In this document: positions 17,728-26,243 of the stretch, piece after piece
Numbering within the stretch: position 1 is the first letter of the stretch
Layout: each line of letters starts with the position of its first letter
Assembly (NCBI GenBank): GCA_022825065.1
Contig: JAJDYR010000037.1
Coordinates: 195,805 to 259,804 of the forward strand
Source: a bacterium
Lineage (GTDB): Bacteria > UBA8248
Length of the DNA stretch: 64,000 bases
Direction of reading: 5' to 3'
Notes under the pieces: generated by a model
The model's database searches: none
Told to the model about the DNA's origin: nothing
The model's input: the letters and a program-made list of their open reading frames with translations, nothing else
Translations under genes and position numbers: made by a program

Positions 17728-18603
17728 ATGGCCGATTCGGTTCGAAAAAAATTCAGAAAAATTCTTGAGCGGCAGGGGGCGACGATCATCCCCGGAGCGC
17801 ACGATGCGCTGACGGCCAGGCTCATCGCCTCCAAGGGATTCGAAGCCGTCTATATGTCGGGAGCAGGCGTGGTGAACGCCCTCGCGGGACTGCCCGACAA
17901 CGGCTTGGCGTCATTCAGTGAAGTGCTCATGAACGCGAGGTATATGGCCGACGCCGTGGACATCCCGCTTGTGGTGGACGTAGATACCGGCTACGGCAAC
18001 GCGGTGAACGTCGTGCGCACGGTGCGTGATTTCGAGAGGGCGGGCGTTGCGTGCATCCAGATTGAAGATCAAGCGCTGCCCAAACGCTGCGGCCATCTGG
18101 ACGGCAAACAGGTGGTGAGCCGTGGGGAGTTTATTGGAAAAATCCGCGCCGCCGTGGATCATCGAACGGATCCGGATTTCGCTATCATGGCTCGAATCGA
18201 CGCCAAATATGTCCACGGGATGGATGAGGCCGTCGAAAGAGGTAATGCAGCGCTGGAAGCCGGAGCGGACGTCATATTCATCGAAGCGCTCGAGACGCGT
18301 GATGAGTTCACCGAGTACGCCGAGCGCTGTCCGGGGCCTCTGCTCGCCAACATGACGGAGTTCGGCAAGACGCCTCATGTCTCAAAAGCGGATTTCGGGG
18401 AGATGGGCTATAAACTCGTCCTGTTTCCGGTGAGCATCATGCGCGCGATGCTCAAGGCGGGCGAATTGCTGCTCGACGAATTAAAGGCCAAGGGCACGAT
18501 GGCGGATTATCTGGGCAACATGATGACGCGCAAGGAACTCTACCGGCTCCTCGATTACGACGCCTATCACGCGATAGAAGCAGAATATCTGCCCAGGGAA
18601 TGA
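17728..18603 (+). CDS. PEP mutase/isocitrate lyase family enzyme (2-methylisocitrate lyase or oxaloacetate decarboxylase-like)
   Basis: 291-residue TIM-barrel enzyme of the ICL/PEPM superfamily. PGAHDALTARLIASKGFEAVYMSGAGV opens the barrel, VVDVDTGYGN provides Mg2+-binding Asp residues, and QIEDQALPKRCGHLDGK contains the KRCGH catalytic motif near residue 118, whose Cys acts as acid/base in lyases. The length matches PrpB or oxaloacetate decarboxylase. A MmgE/PrpD gene follows 7 bases later and another after that. In the methylcitrate cycle PrpD and PrpB act in sequence, so a 2-methylisocitrate-type C-C cleavage is a sensible guess, though prpC is absent. The RBS is GAGAGGA. Confidence 0.85.
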   Translation: MADSVRKKFRKILERQGATIIPGAHDALTARLIASKGFEAVYMSGAGVVNALAGLPDNGLASFSEVLMNARYMADAVDIPLVVDVDTGYGNAVNVVRTVRDFERAGVACIQIEDQALPKRCGHLDGKQVVSRGEFIGKIRAAVDHRTDPDFAIMARIDAKYVHGMDEAVERGNAALEAGADVIFIEALETRDEFTEYAERCPGPLLANMTEFGKTPHVSKADFGEMGYKLVLFPVSIMRAMLKAGELLLDELKAKGTMADYLGNMMTRKELYRLLDYDAYHAIEAEYLPRE

Positions 18604-18610
18604 GGTCAGA

Positions 18611-19975
18611 ATGAACGGCCACACGCGCGAACTCGCACGATTCATCAGCGAGACGTCCTATGGTGATTTATCCGGTAACCTGCGCGCCTGCATGCGCAAG
18701 TATTTTCTGGACGCCGTCGGTTGCGGTCTCTACGGCACGACCACCGAATCGGGACGCATACTGTCACGCTTCATCCAGGAACAAGGCGGAAGCGCGGAAG
18801 CCACTCTCTGGAAGAACGCCTGGCGCGGGCCGTTGGGGCCCGTGGCGCTTTGCCTGGGCACCTGGATGCACGCGTTCGAACTCGATGATTACCACAGCGG
18901 CGCCAAGCTCCATCCGGGCGCGGTGGTTTTCGCCGCCGCGTATCCGCTTGCCGAGAAGATGGGCGCGGATGGCAGGACGTTCATGACCGCCTGCGCGGTG
19001 GGCTATGAAACCATGATCCGCGCGAGCATCGCTGCAGACTGTCTCGAGGTGCGCAGGCGGGGCTTTCATCTCACGGGCCTGTGCGGTCCCTTTGGAGCCG
19101 TCGCCGCCGCTGCGCACCTGATGAAATTAACCCCCGAGCAGACGGCCAATGCCTTAGGATTAGCCGGAACCCAGGGGGCGGGCACATGGGCCTTTCAGTG
19201 CGATGGTTCCGAGACGAAGCGCTTTCACGCGGGCCGCGCGGCCCAAAGCGGCCTCCTGGCCGCCGCTTTGGCGGAGGGGGGCTATACGGGCCCCAAGGAG
19301 ATTTTCGAGTACGAAGACGGCGGGTTCATCCGGGCGTTCAGCGGCTGCGGAGACCCTGAGCCGCTGACGAGAGGCTTGGGTGATCATTGGGAGACGGAGG
19401 GTGTCTCCTTCAAGCCCTATTGCTGCTGCGGCAGCACCCACTCGACCATCGACGCCGTTCTCGCCCTGCGCAGGGAGCATGGCGTCGCACCCGATGACGT
19501 ACAGGAAATGGAGATCATGAACCACAGCGTGGTGAAACAGCAGTGTTCCTGGCGTTATGAGCCGGTGAGTTCGCTGCGCGCGCAGATGAACATCGAGTAT
19601 TGCGCCGCGGTCGCGCTCACCGACGGTGAAGCGGGACCCGGGCAGTTCACGCCGGAGCGCATCGCCGACCCCGAATTGGTGAGTCTCGCGCGGAGAGCGC
19701 GCTTCACGGTGGACCCTGAAATAGAGAAACTCTATCCCAAAACTTTTCCGGCGAAAGTAGCTATCCGCACTCATGACGGCCGCGAACTTAAGAGCCGCGT
19801 CGCCGGCCCCAAGGGCTCGCCCCAGAACCCGATGGATTTCGACATGGTGGCGAGGAAATTCAGACAGATTACGGGCGGCGTGATTCCGCCTGATGCACAG
19901 GATAAATTGGTAAAGGCCGCCTCGAGTCTCGATGATATCGAGGCGATGGGCGTACTGGTGGCGCATCTCGCCTAG
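18611..19975 (+). CDS. MmgE/PrpD family protein, copy 1
   Basis: 454-residue member of the family of 2-methylcitrate dehydratase PrpD, cis-aconitate decarboxylase and iminodisuccinate epimerase. Conserved blocks are FLDAVGCGLYGT, HAFELDDYHSG (active-site HAxxxDD region), GAVVFAAAYPLAEK, GTQGAGTWAF and KPYCCCGSTHSTIDA. It starts 7 bases after the lyase-type gene and is followed 32 bases later by a second family member only distantly similar, so the pair may handle two steps or form a heteromer. The dehydratase/decarboxylase role is inferred from family; the substrate is open. Confidence 0.88.
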   Translation: MNGHTRELARFISETSYGDLSGNLRACMRKYFLDAVGCGLYGTTTESGRILSRFIQEQGGSAEATLWKNAWRGPLGPVALCLGTWMHAFELDDYHSGAKLHPGAVVFAAAYPLAEKMGADGRTFMTACAVGYETMIRASIAADCLEVRRRGFHLTGLCGPFGAVAAAAHLMKLTPEQTANALGLAGTQGAGTWAFQCDGSETKRFHAGRAAQSGLLAAALAEGGYTGPKEIFEYEDGGFIRAFSGCGDPEPLTRGLGDHWETEGVSFKPYCCCGSTHSTIDAVLALRREHGVAPDDVQEMEIMNHSVVKQQCSWRYEPVSSLRAQMNIEYCAAVALTDGEAGPGQFTPERIADPELVSLARRARFTVDPEIEKLYPKTFPAKVAIRTHDGRELKSRVAGPKGSPQNPMDFDMVARKFRQITGGVIPPDAQDKLVKAASSLDDIEAMGVLVAHLA

Positions 19976-20007
19976 GACCGGGCCGGATTCCGGATCAGGA
20001 GACGAAC

Positions 20008-21384
20008 ATGGAAACGATGAGCGACAAACTGGCGCGCTTCGCCGCCGGTTTATCATTTGAGGTTATTCCCGGGCAAGTGATTGAGAAGGCGAAGCTTCAT
20101 CTATTAGACGCCCTGGGGATAGGTCTCGCCGCAACAAGGGAGGCCTACGCCGATGCGGTGACGAAAACGGCGCGCGATTGGGGCGGCAATCCCCAGGCCA
20201 CCGTATGGCGCTACGGAGACAGGCTGCCCGTCGCGCACGCCGCCATGGTGAACGGCAGCTACGTGCACGGTCTTGATTTCGACGATACGCATACGGATTC
20301 CATCACCCACATGAGCGCCTGCGTGGTGCCGACGGCGCTGGCCGCGGGCGAGGCCGCGGGCGCGAGCGGGCGGGATATCCTCGCGGCCATGGTGGCGGGC
20401 TATGAGGTCATCGCCAGAATCGGGGGCGCGGTGCCGGGCGCGTTTCACGCCGAGGGCTATCACGCCACGCCGATATGCGGCGCCTTCGGCGCGGCGGCCA
20501 TCATGGGGCGTCTGATGAACCAATCGCCCGAAGCCATCGCCAACGCCTTCGGCGTGTGCGGGAGCCAGGCGGCGGGGATTCAGGAGTTTCTCGACGATGG
20601 AAGCTGGGTGAAGCGCTTTCACCCGGGCTGGGCTTCTCATGCGGGCGTCACCGCCGCGCAGATGGCGGGCCACGGGTTCATGGGCCCCCGAAAAGTCCTG
20701 GAGGGCAGGTTCGGTCTATACGCGACGCACTTGAGCGACCCGGCCTATGACGCTGAAATCCTGGCGGGCGGACTCGGCGAGCGCTGGGAGACGCTGCGGA
20801 TTTCGTTCAAGCCCTATCCTTGCTGCCATTTCAATCACGCGACGATGGATGCGGCGAAAAACCTGGTGCGCGAGGCGGGCATTTCCATTGATGAGATCGA
20901 TGAGGTCGAGACCATCACGCCCGAGCCGATCCTCCACATCGTCTGCGAGCCCATCGAGCACAAGCGAAAGCCCAACACGCAGTATGCGGCGCTTTTCAGC
21001 CTGCCCTATTGTCTGGCCGTCAACGTGGTGAAGGGCCGGGCCACGCTCGATGATTTCGAGGAAAAACATCTGGGCGACGCGCAGGTGCTCGAACTGGCCG
21101 GTAAGGTGAGGTGCACGGGCGTGGATTCGGACAGGTTCCCCAAATACCTGCACGGCGGCGTAAAGATGACGCTCAAAGACGGCCGCGTCCTGGAGCGCGA
21201 TGAACCCGTCAACTGGGGCAATCCTGAAAACCCGATGGAATGGGCGGACGTCGAGGCGAAGTTCCGCGGAAACGCGAGCCGCGTCCTGCCCGAGAGCAAA
21301 GTCGATTCCGCCGTGGAGGCCGTCATGGGGTTCGAAACGGCGCCGGATGCGAGCGCGTTGATGAGCGCTTGTAAGGCCGCTTGA
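20008..21384 (+). CDS. MmgE/PrpD family protein, copy 2
   Basis: 458-residue second family member. It shows LHLLDALGIGLAATR, HGLDFDDTHTDSITH (the HGxDFDDTH form common to PrpD-like dehydratases), GYEVIARIG, GVCGSQAAGIQEFLDDGSWVKRFHPGWA and KPYPCCHFNHATMDA. The DDTH motif is more canonical than in copy 1. AGGAGA lies 7 bases before ATG 20008; a second ATG three codons on is also possible. Its TGA stop overlaps the ATG of the downstream methyltransferase by one base, indicating translational coupling. Confidence 0.9.
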   Translation: METMSDKLARFAAGLSFEVIPGQVIEKAKLHLLDALGIGLAATREAYADAVTKTARDWGGNPQATVWRYGDRLPVAHAAMVNGSYVHGLDFDDTHTDSITHMSACVVPTALAAGEAAGASGRDILAAMVAGYEVIARIGGAVPGAFHAEGYHATPICGAFGAAAIMGRLMNQSPEAIANAFGVCGSQAAGIQEFLDDGSWVKRFHPGWASHAGVTAAQMAGHGFMGPRKVLEGRFGLYATHLSDPAYDAEILAGGLGERWETLRISFKPYPCCHFNHATMDAAKNLVREAGISIDEIDEVETITPEPILHIVCEPIEHKRKPNTQYAALFSLPYCLAVNVVKGRATLDDFEEKHLGDAQVLELAGKVRCTGVDSDRFPKYLHGGVKMTLKDGRVLERDEPVNWGNPENPMEWADVEAKFRGNASRVLPESKVDSAVEAVMGFETAPDASALMSACKAA

Positions 21385-22079
21385 TGACGAAAGACGCCTG
21401 GGGTGAGGAGGGGTTCGCCAAAAGCTGGGACGCGGTGAACGCCGCGCGGGACAATCCCGACCGGGCGAATCAACTCGATATCCTCATTACCCTCCTCGAA
21501 GGCGTGAAGCCGGATGATGGCTGGATACTGGATTTGGGCGCAGGCTCGGGCCAGGTGGAAACCCTCATTTTCGAGCGCATTCCCCATGCCAGGGTAGTAT
21601 GCCTCGATAGTTCTGAGGAAATGCTCAAGCTCGCTTCAAAGCGCCTGAGTGTTTATGAGGGCAGATATCAGCCGATTCTCTGCGACATGAACGATCTGAA
21701 AGAGGTCGAATTTCCCCGTGCGCCTTATTCGGCGGTATTCAGCAGCCAGGCCCTGCATGAAATTCCCCACGAGAGCAAACAAGCGGTCTACGAAAAAGTG
21801 TACGGGCTCCTGCGTCCGGGAGGCGCTTTCTATATCCTGGATCGGATCGAGCCGCGCTTTGACGACCTGCCCGATGATTATGAGTGCGTGTGGAATCGCC
21901 TGAACCGGCAAATGGATGCGCCGATGACTTTTCACGAGTATCGAGAACGCTATGGGGGGAAAGACGATTACCCCGCAAAACTGGATGAGCAGCTCGGGTG
22001 GCTGGCGGCCGCAGGCTTTGCCGCCGCGCCCCTTTATCTGCACTACAACCGCGCGCTCATCGCGGCTCGTAAGACCTAA
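21384..22079 (+). CDS. Class I SAM-dependent methyltransferase
   Basis: 231-residue Rossmann methyltransferase. Motif I is ILDLGAGSGQVETLIF, the adenosine-binding acidic residue is in VVCLDSSEEMLKLA, and post-motif strands include FSSQALHEIPHESK and LLRPGGAFYILDR. ATG 21384 shares its A with the TGA of the preceding MmgE/PrpD gene. It may modify a product or precursor of that pathway or be an unrelated passenger; the acceptor is unknown. Its stop (22077-22079) overlaps the stop of the convergent NUDIX gene. Confidence 0.87.
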   Translation: MTKDAWGEEGFAKSWDAVNAARDNPDRANQLDILITLLEGVKPDDGWILDLGAGSGQVETLIFERIPHARVVCLDSSEEMLKLASKRLSVYEGRYQPILCDMNDLKEVEFPRAPYSAVFSSQALHEIPHESKQAVYEKVYGLLRPGGAFYILDRIEPRFDDLPDDYECVWNRLNRQMDAPMTFHEYRERYGGKDDYPAKLDEQLGWLAAAGFAAAPLYLHYNRALIAARKT

Positions 22080-22504
22080 CCCCCTTTTCTCCGCAGGAAT
22101 TCTTCCAGGACGCTCCTGAGTGTCTGCCCGGAAATGGTCTCCAGGGCGTCCTCGGGGGAGAGCCAGATGCGCTTTCGCTCGTGGCTCTCGGGCCAGTCGT
22201 CCTCGACGACTTCGACCTCGATTTCGAAGATGTCGACTTTGCACCTGCCCGCGCCGATGTCGTATTCATAACGCGCGATGGGCTCCTCCGACGCCACGCC
22301 GCGAACGCCCGCCTCCTCCCATGTTTCGGCGATGGCGGCCTCCTGGGCGGTCTGCCCCGGCTCCACGCCGCCCTGGGGCACTATCCACCAGAAATTGTCC
22401 TCGTCCAGGGGCTTGTCGCGCGCCGTGATGAGGAGGATTTCCAGTCTATCTTTGGTTTTGCGCCAGGGCACGGCCCCGGCCAGGTGAAATCTGTTTCGTT
22501 TCAT
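22076..22504 (-). CDS. NUDIX hydrolase
   Basis: 142-residue NUDIX protein. The box is GGVEPGQTAQEAAIAETWEEAGV: the EExG metal-binding end is intact, but the usual Arg of the REUXEE segment is Ala and the first Glu is Gln. The core EE residues that bind Mg2+ remain, so activity is likely. The WRKTKDRLEILLITARDKP start and DDWPESHERKRIWLSPEDAL region resemble diphosphoinositol-polyphosphate/diadenosine-polyphosphate hydrolases of alphaproteobacteria. It is first on the reverse strand beyond the convergent methyltransferase and just downstream of the PotD-like gene. Confidence 0.85.
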   Translation of the reverse strand: MKRNRFHLAGAVPWRKTKDRLEILLITARDKPLDEDNFWWIVPQGGVEPGQTAQEAAIAETWEEAGVRGVASEEPIARYEYDIGAGRCKVDIFEIEVEVVEDDWPESHERKRIWLSPEDALETISGQTLRSVLEEFLRRKGG

Positions 22505-22523
22505 GGTGGTGTCCCTATATCAA

Positions 22524-23606
22524 TCAAGCTGCCTGAATCCGCGCCCAGGTTTCCTCGATCAGGCGTTCGTGGCCCTCGCCCAGATACAATGGAAACTCCG
22601 ACGCTTTGGTTACTTCAGGAGGTGGAAATATGGCCGGGTTGTTCCGGTACGGAGCAGACATTCTGGCCTTCGCCGCCGCATTGGGGGTGGCATACTGGAT
22701 GAAATCCGCAATCGCAGCGCCGACGTCGGCTCTTAGAAGAAAATCGATGAACTTGTGCGCGTTTTCGGGGTGCGGCGCGCCTTTGGGAATGCACAGGCAA
22801 TCCTGCCACAAGAGTCCGCCTTCCCTGGGCACGACATAGCCGATGTCGGCGTCTTTCTTCATGACCTGGAGAATGTCGCCGTTCCATTCCATGGCCAGAT
22901 CGACTTCTCCTTTGAGCAGCAAATCCTGTCCGTTATCTTCTGCGAATACCTTGACGTGGGGCTTCTGGCGGATGAGCATCTCTTCCACCTGCTTTATCAG
23001 GGCGGGGTCTGTGGCGTTCAGGGAGTGCCCCAACAGCTTGAGGCCCATCTGAATCGCAGTGCTCTTATCGCCCATGAGGGCGACGCGGCCCGTGTATTTG
23101 TCCGAGGCGAGGAGCCACTTCCAACTGTCGGGAACGCCCTCGACGCGCGATTTGCGATAGCCGACGCCGGCCGTGCCCCACATGTAGGGTTGGGAATACT
23201 TGCGGCCCGGATCATAGACGGCGTCCTGAAAAGCCGGGTCGATGTTCGCCTTGTTGGGGATCAGGGAATGATCGAGCGGCATGAGCATCCCGGCGACGAT
23301 CATGCGCTCGACGTAGTTGTTGGTCGGCACGATCACGTCATAGCCGGGGTTGCCTTTTTGCAGTTTGCCGAACAGTTCATCGTTGTCTGCGAACAGGTCC
23401 ATTTTCACGTCGATTCCGCTCGCGGCCTTGAAATCGGCCAGCGTGGTTTCGCCGATGTAGGTGTCCCAGTTGTAGAAGTTCAGTTTTTTGTCATCGGCGC
23501 TCCAGGCGCCAGAAGATGAAAACCTCAGGGCCGCCGCTGCAGCGCCTAGACTGAAGAGAAAGGTCCGGCGGGATAAGCCGGGCAAAAGATTATCTTGTTT
23601 TGGCAT
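22524..23606 (-). CDS. PotD-like spermidine/putrescine-type ABC substrate-binding protein, Tat-exported
   Basis: 360-residue periplasmic binding protein. The N-terminus carries a twin-arginine signal, SRRTFL at residues 12-17, followed by an Ala-rich hydrophobic stretch and a cleavage region near SGAWSA. The mature part begins LNFYNWDTYIGETTLADFKAASGIDV and contains GYDVIVPTNNYVERM and AMEWNGDIL, all typical of PotD/PotF. It should bind a polyamine or similar cation outside the membrane. No potA/B/C permease or ATPase genes are near, so the transporter partners must be elsewhere or lost. The Tat rather than Sec signal is unusual for PotD but known in this family. Confidence 0.9.
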   Translation of the reverse strand: MPKQDNLLPGLSRRTFLFSLGAAAAALRFSSSGAWSADDKKLNFYNWDTYIGETTLADFKAASGIDVKMDLFADNDELFGKLQKGNPGYDVIVPTNNYVERMIVAGMLMPLDHSLIPNKANIDPAFQDAVYDPGRKYSQPYMWGTAGVGYRKSRVEGVPDSWKWLLASDKYTGRVALMGDKSTAIQMGLKLLGHSLNATDPALIKQVEEMLIRQKPHVKVFAEDNGQDLLLKGEVDLAMEWNGDILQVMKKDADIGYVVPREGGLLWQDCLCIPKGAPHPENAHKFIDFLLRADVGAAIADFIQYATPNAAAKARMSAPYRNNPAIFPPPEVTKASEFPLYLGEGHERLIEETWARIQAA

Positions 23607-23630
23607 CGAAGAAATTACTCGTGATTTCCA

Positions 23631-24014
23631 TCAAGAATCTTCCAGCGTGCAGAACACCTCCACGAGGTTGTCCGAGGGGTCCCTGAAGAAAAGCTGCCGT
23701 AGTCCCAGCCCGGCGTTGACGCCGTCTTTCACGTCCACGCCCGCGATTTCGAGCCTTCGCTTCACGGGTTCCAAATCCGACGCCGCGAAAGCGAAGTGCG
23801 TTTCACCCGCTCCGGTGCCCGGAACGCTCGTTTCGCTCGCCCGGTCCCGGCGTCCCGTGAGATGGAGCTGGCAGGCGCCCGCTTGGAACCAGTAGCCGGG
23901 ATTCGGCAGATCCGGGCGGTCGATTTCCGCGAGTTCCAGCAGGCTGGCGTAGAAATCGCGCGCTTCTTCCAGGTCATCGACGCCGATGGATATGTGGTGC
24001 ATTCCCTCCAGCAT
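23631..24014 (-). CDS. VOC-family protein
   Basis: 127-residue single-domain glyoxalase-fold protein. It opens with MLEGMHHISIGVDDLEEARDFYASLL, has CQLHLTGR and GETHFAFAASDLEPVKRRLE in the middle, and closes with FFRDPSDNLVEVFC, the usual final Glu strand. I place the start at 24014, where a GGAGGC site precedes the ATG; the longer frame upstream lies inside the mqnD gene. The gap to mqnD is 17 bases, so they are probably co-transcribed. The substrate is unknown. Confidence 0.85.
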   Translation of the reverse strand: MLEGMHHISIGVDDLEEARDFYASLLELAEIDRPDLPNPGYWFQAGACQLHLTGRRDRASETSVPGTGAGETHFAFAASDLEPVKRRLEIAGVDVKDGVNAGLGLRQLFFRDPSDNLVEVFCTLEDS

Positions 24015-24031
24015 GAATCCGCCTCCGCTTT

Positions 24032-24883
24032 TCAGTCGGTGGATGAGGCTACGAATTCCGGCTTGATTTTTTCGGGTATGATGCCCGCCTCCGCTGCGCG
24101 GCTCAACAGCGTGGAGACGGCCTTTCGCCCGGCGTCGCCGTATGAGCGCGTCCATTCGTTCACGTACATGCCGACGAAAACGTCCGCCTTGTCACGCGGC
24201 AAATCCCTGGCGTAGGCCATGGCGTGGTCGAGCGCCTCGTCCCGGTTCTCGAGCGCATAGACGATGCTCTGGTGAAGCAGGCGGCTCACCTCGTCCACGA
24301 CCTCGGGACCAAGGTCCTTTCGGATGACGTTGCAGCCCAGGGGCAGGGGGCCTCCGGTTTCTCGCATCCACCATTTGCCGAGGTCTTCCACGAGATGAAA
24401 GCCCTCCTCCTCATAGGTGAGCTGGCCCTCGTGGATGAGAAGACCCGCCGGGGAGTTTCCCTTTTTCACCTCGTCCATGATGTGGTCGAAATGCACCACG
24501 CGGTGTTCGGGTTCCTCGCCCCCCAGATAGAGGCGTAGCGTGAGATAGGCCGTCGTCAGGAGGCCGGGGATGGCGATTTCCACGTCCCGGAGCGCATCGG
24601 GCGTCAACGGCTCGCGCGAGATGATGACGGGACCGTAATTCTCCCCGAAGCTCGCCCCGTGCGGCAAGATGGCGTAGCGATCGGCAAGGTGACAATACGC
24701 GTGAAAGCTGATGGCGCTCACCTCGTACTTGCCTTGGAAAGCGGCCTGGTTCAGCGTCTCGATGTCGTGGAGTTCATGGATGAATTCATATTCTCCCTGC
24801 GCGATCTTCCCGTTCGCCAGGGCGTGGAACATGAAGGCATCGTCCGAATCGGGGCTGTGGGCGACGCGAATTACTTTCGACAC
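24032..24883 (-). CDS. mqnD: 1,4-dihydroxy-6-naphthoate synthase (futalosine pathway)
   Basis: 283-residue protein with the MqnD N-terminal signature VAHSPDSDDAFMFHAL, followed by HDIETLNQAAFQGKYEVSAISFHAY and YAILPHGASFGENYGPVII. These are diagnostic of MqnD rather than the related MqnA. MqnD converts cyclic dehypoxanthine futalosine to 1,4-dihydroxy-6-naphthoate in the alternative menaquinone pathway. Its fold resembles periplasmic binding proteins but there is no signal peptide. No other mqn genes are in the window. Presence of the gene implies a menaquinone-based respiratory chain made via futalosine, informative for lineage. Confidence 0.9.
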   Translation of the reverse strand: MSKVIRVAHSPDSDDAFMFHALANGKIAQGEYEFIHELHDIETLNQAAFQGKYEVSAISFHAYCHLADRYAILPHGASFGENYGPVIISREPLTPDALRDVEIAIPGLLTTAYLTLRLYLGGEEPEHRVVHFDHIMDEVKKGNSPAGLLIHEGQLTYEEEGFHLVEDLGKWWMRETGGPLPLGCNVIRKDLGPEVVDEVSRLLHQSIVYALENRDEALDHAMAYARDLPRDKADVFVGMYVNEWTRSYGDAGRKAVSTLLSRAAEAGIIPEKIKPEFVASSTD

Positions 24884-24921
24884 GGGCTTCGTTTCTCCAA
24901 AAGTGCGGTTTTCGTGAGATT

Positions 24922-26049
24922 TCAGGCATCAGAGGGCGATAGATAATCCCGCCTCAAATCCGGCGCTCCTCCCTCGGCGGCGGAGCGCAATAGAGCGCCG
25001 ATGAGCGCCGCCATGGCTTCTAAGTCCGATTCCATAAAGGTTTCCACCGGGCTGTGGGAATAGCGCCTGGGCATATTGATCGGCACGGTGGGCAATCCGC
25101 CCGGCCGGGATTTGCTCAAAGTGGCGGAATCGAGAAACGTGCCCACGAACACGTCTTCCTGCAGGGGCACATGGGCGTCGCTCGCCACGTCCTTCACCCA
25201 CTGGATCAGCTCGGGCGGGGTGATGTGCCCGTAAAGGCTCATGGGCTGGTGGTCGTACCTGCGCAATACGGGCCCGGCTCCGATTTTCGACCCACGGGCG
25301 TCGGAGCGGCCCGGACCGTCCGAGGGCACGTTGTCGAGCACGATGGCGAGAGAGGGCGGGTCGGCTCCTTTCTCATCCACCGAAAGAACCGAAGCGCCGC
25401 GCCCGCCGATTTCCTCCTGGGCGCAAAAGGCGGCGCTCAGGCGGAGCCTGTCCGAGAGGGAGCCTGCCGTGTTGATGAACGCCTCCACGCACAGGGCGCA
25501 GCCCGAGCGGTTGTCCACCGCCTTCGATTTCCAGGCTCCTCCTGGAAGCTGGATGAAGGGGCTGTGGAATACACCCGGCGTGCCCGCCTCGATGCCGAGG
25601 GCGCGAATCGGCGCATCGTCCGAAGCGCCTAAATCTATCCACATCTCATCGACGCCGGGGTGCTCCTGGCCCTGTAGGGACTGGAGATGTCCGCTGCGCA
25701 CGTTCACGACGCCCCGGTGGAGATTCCCGTCCAGCGTCAGGAGAGAGACCTCGCGTCCGGGGAAAATCGCATCAGCCACGAGCCCCACTTTTTCAAAGCG
25801 GATCGCGCCGCCCGCCTCCACGTTCGTGACGATGAGGCCAACCTCGTCCATGTGGCATTCCAGGACGATGTGAGGCGCCGCCTCGTTCGCCTCGTGGCGG
25901 GCGATGAGGTTCCCGATGGGGTCGCGCCAGAGTTCGCTCGCGCTGTCTTTCACCATCTCCGCGATGGCGTCGCGCACGGCGCCCTCATGACCCGGCGGGC
26001 CGGGCAGGGAGCACAGCATCTTCATTCTCTCCAGCAAAGGCGATGGCAT
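24922..26049 (-). CDS. M42-family metallo-aminopeptidase
   Basis: 375-residue dinuclear-zinc peptidase. LECHMDEVGLIVTNVE holds the first zinc His/Asp, KSKAVDNRSGCALCVEA the bridging Asp, and FCAQEEIGGRGASVLS the catalytic Glu pair. The C-terminal metal ligands are in the last third, near NMPRRYSHSPVE, where the final His lies. Family members (FrvX, PepA-type glutamyl aminopeptidase, TET peptidase) form large cytosolic oligomers that trim peptides. It is upstream of mqnD on the same strand with a 38-base gap. The 180 bases ahead of it hold no recognisable promoter. Confidence 0.9.
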   Translation of the reverse strand: MPSPLLERMKMLCSLPGPPGHEGAVRDAIAEMVKDSASELWRDPIGNLIARHEANEAAPHIVLECHMDEVGLIVTNVEAGGAIRFEKVGLVADAIFPGREVSLLTLDGNLHRGVVNVRSGHLQSLQGQEHPGVDEMWIDLGASDDAPIRALGIEAGTPGVFHSPFIQLPGGAWKSKAVDNRSGCALCVEAFINTAGSLSDRLRLSAAFCAQEEIGGRGASVLSVDEKGADPPSLAIVLDNVPSDGPGRSDARGSKIGAGPVLRRYDHQPMSLYGHITPPELIQWVKDVASDAHVPLQEDVFVGTFLDSATLSKSRPGGLPTVPINMPRRYSHSPVETFMESDLEAMAALIGALLRSAAEGGAPDLRRDYLSPSDA

Positions 26050-26243
26050 TTGATGATCCCGGAGTTGTGATGATTTTCAATACTCTCTTGGGCGGGGAGA
26101 TACTCTCACGGGGGGGAGCGCTTGCCAAGCCTGAGCGCCTTTGGCGCTTGGAATAAATTGACCGTGCAGGGGGGGAGCATGTAGGCTTTGGCGCGATACT
26201 CGCGTAGATTCGTAGGATTATTGCCCCTTAAGTGGAGATATCT

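Noticed and set aside
26050-26243. Regulatory RNA or riboswitch upstream of the glycosyltransferase
   Set aside because: A GGGGAGATACTCTC-like segment and a small hairpin (CCAAGC/GCTTGG) are visible, but they do not match any riboswitch class I know and no terminator follows.
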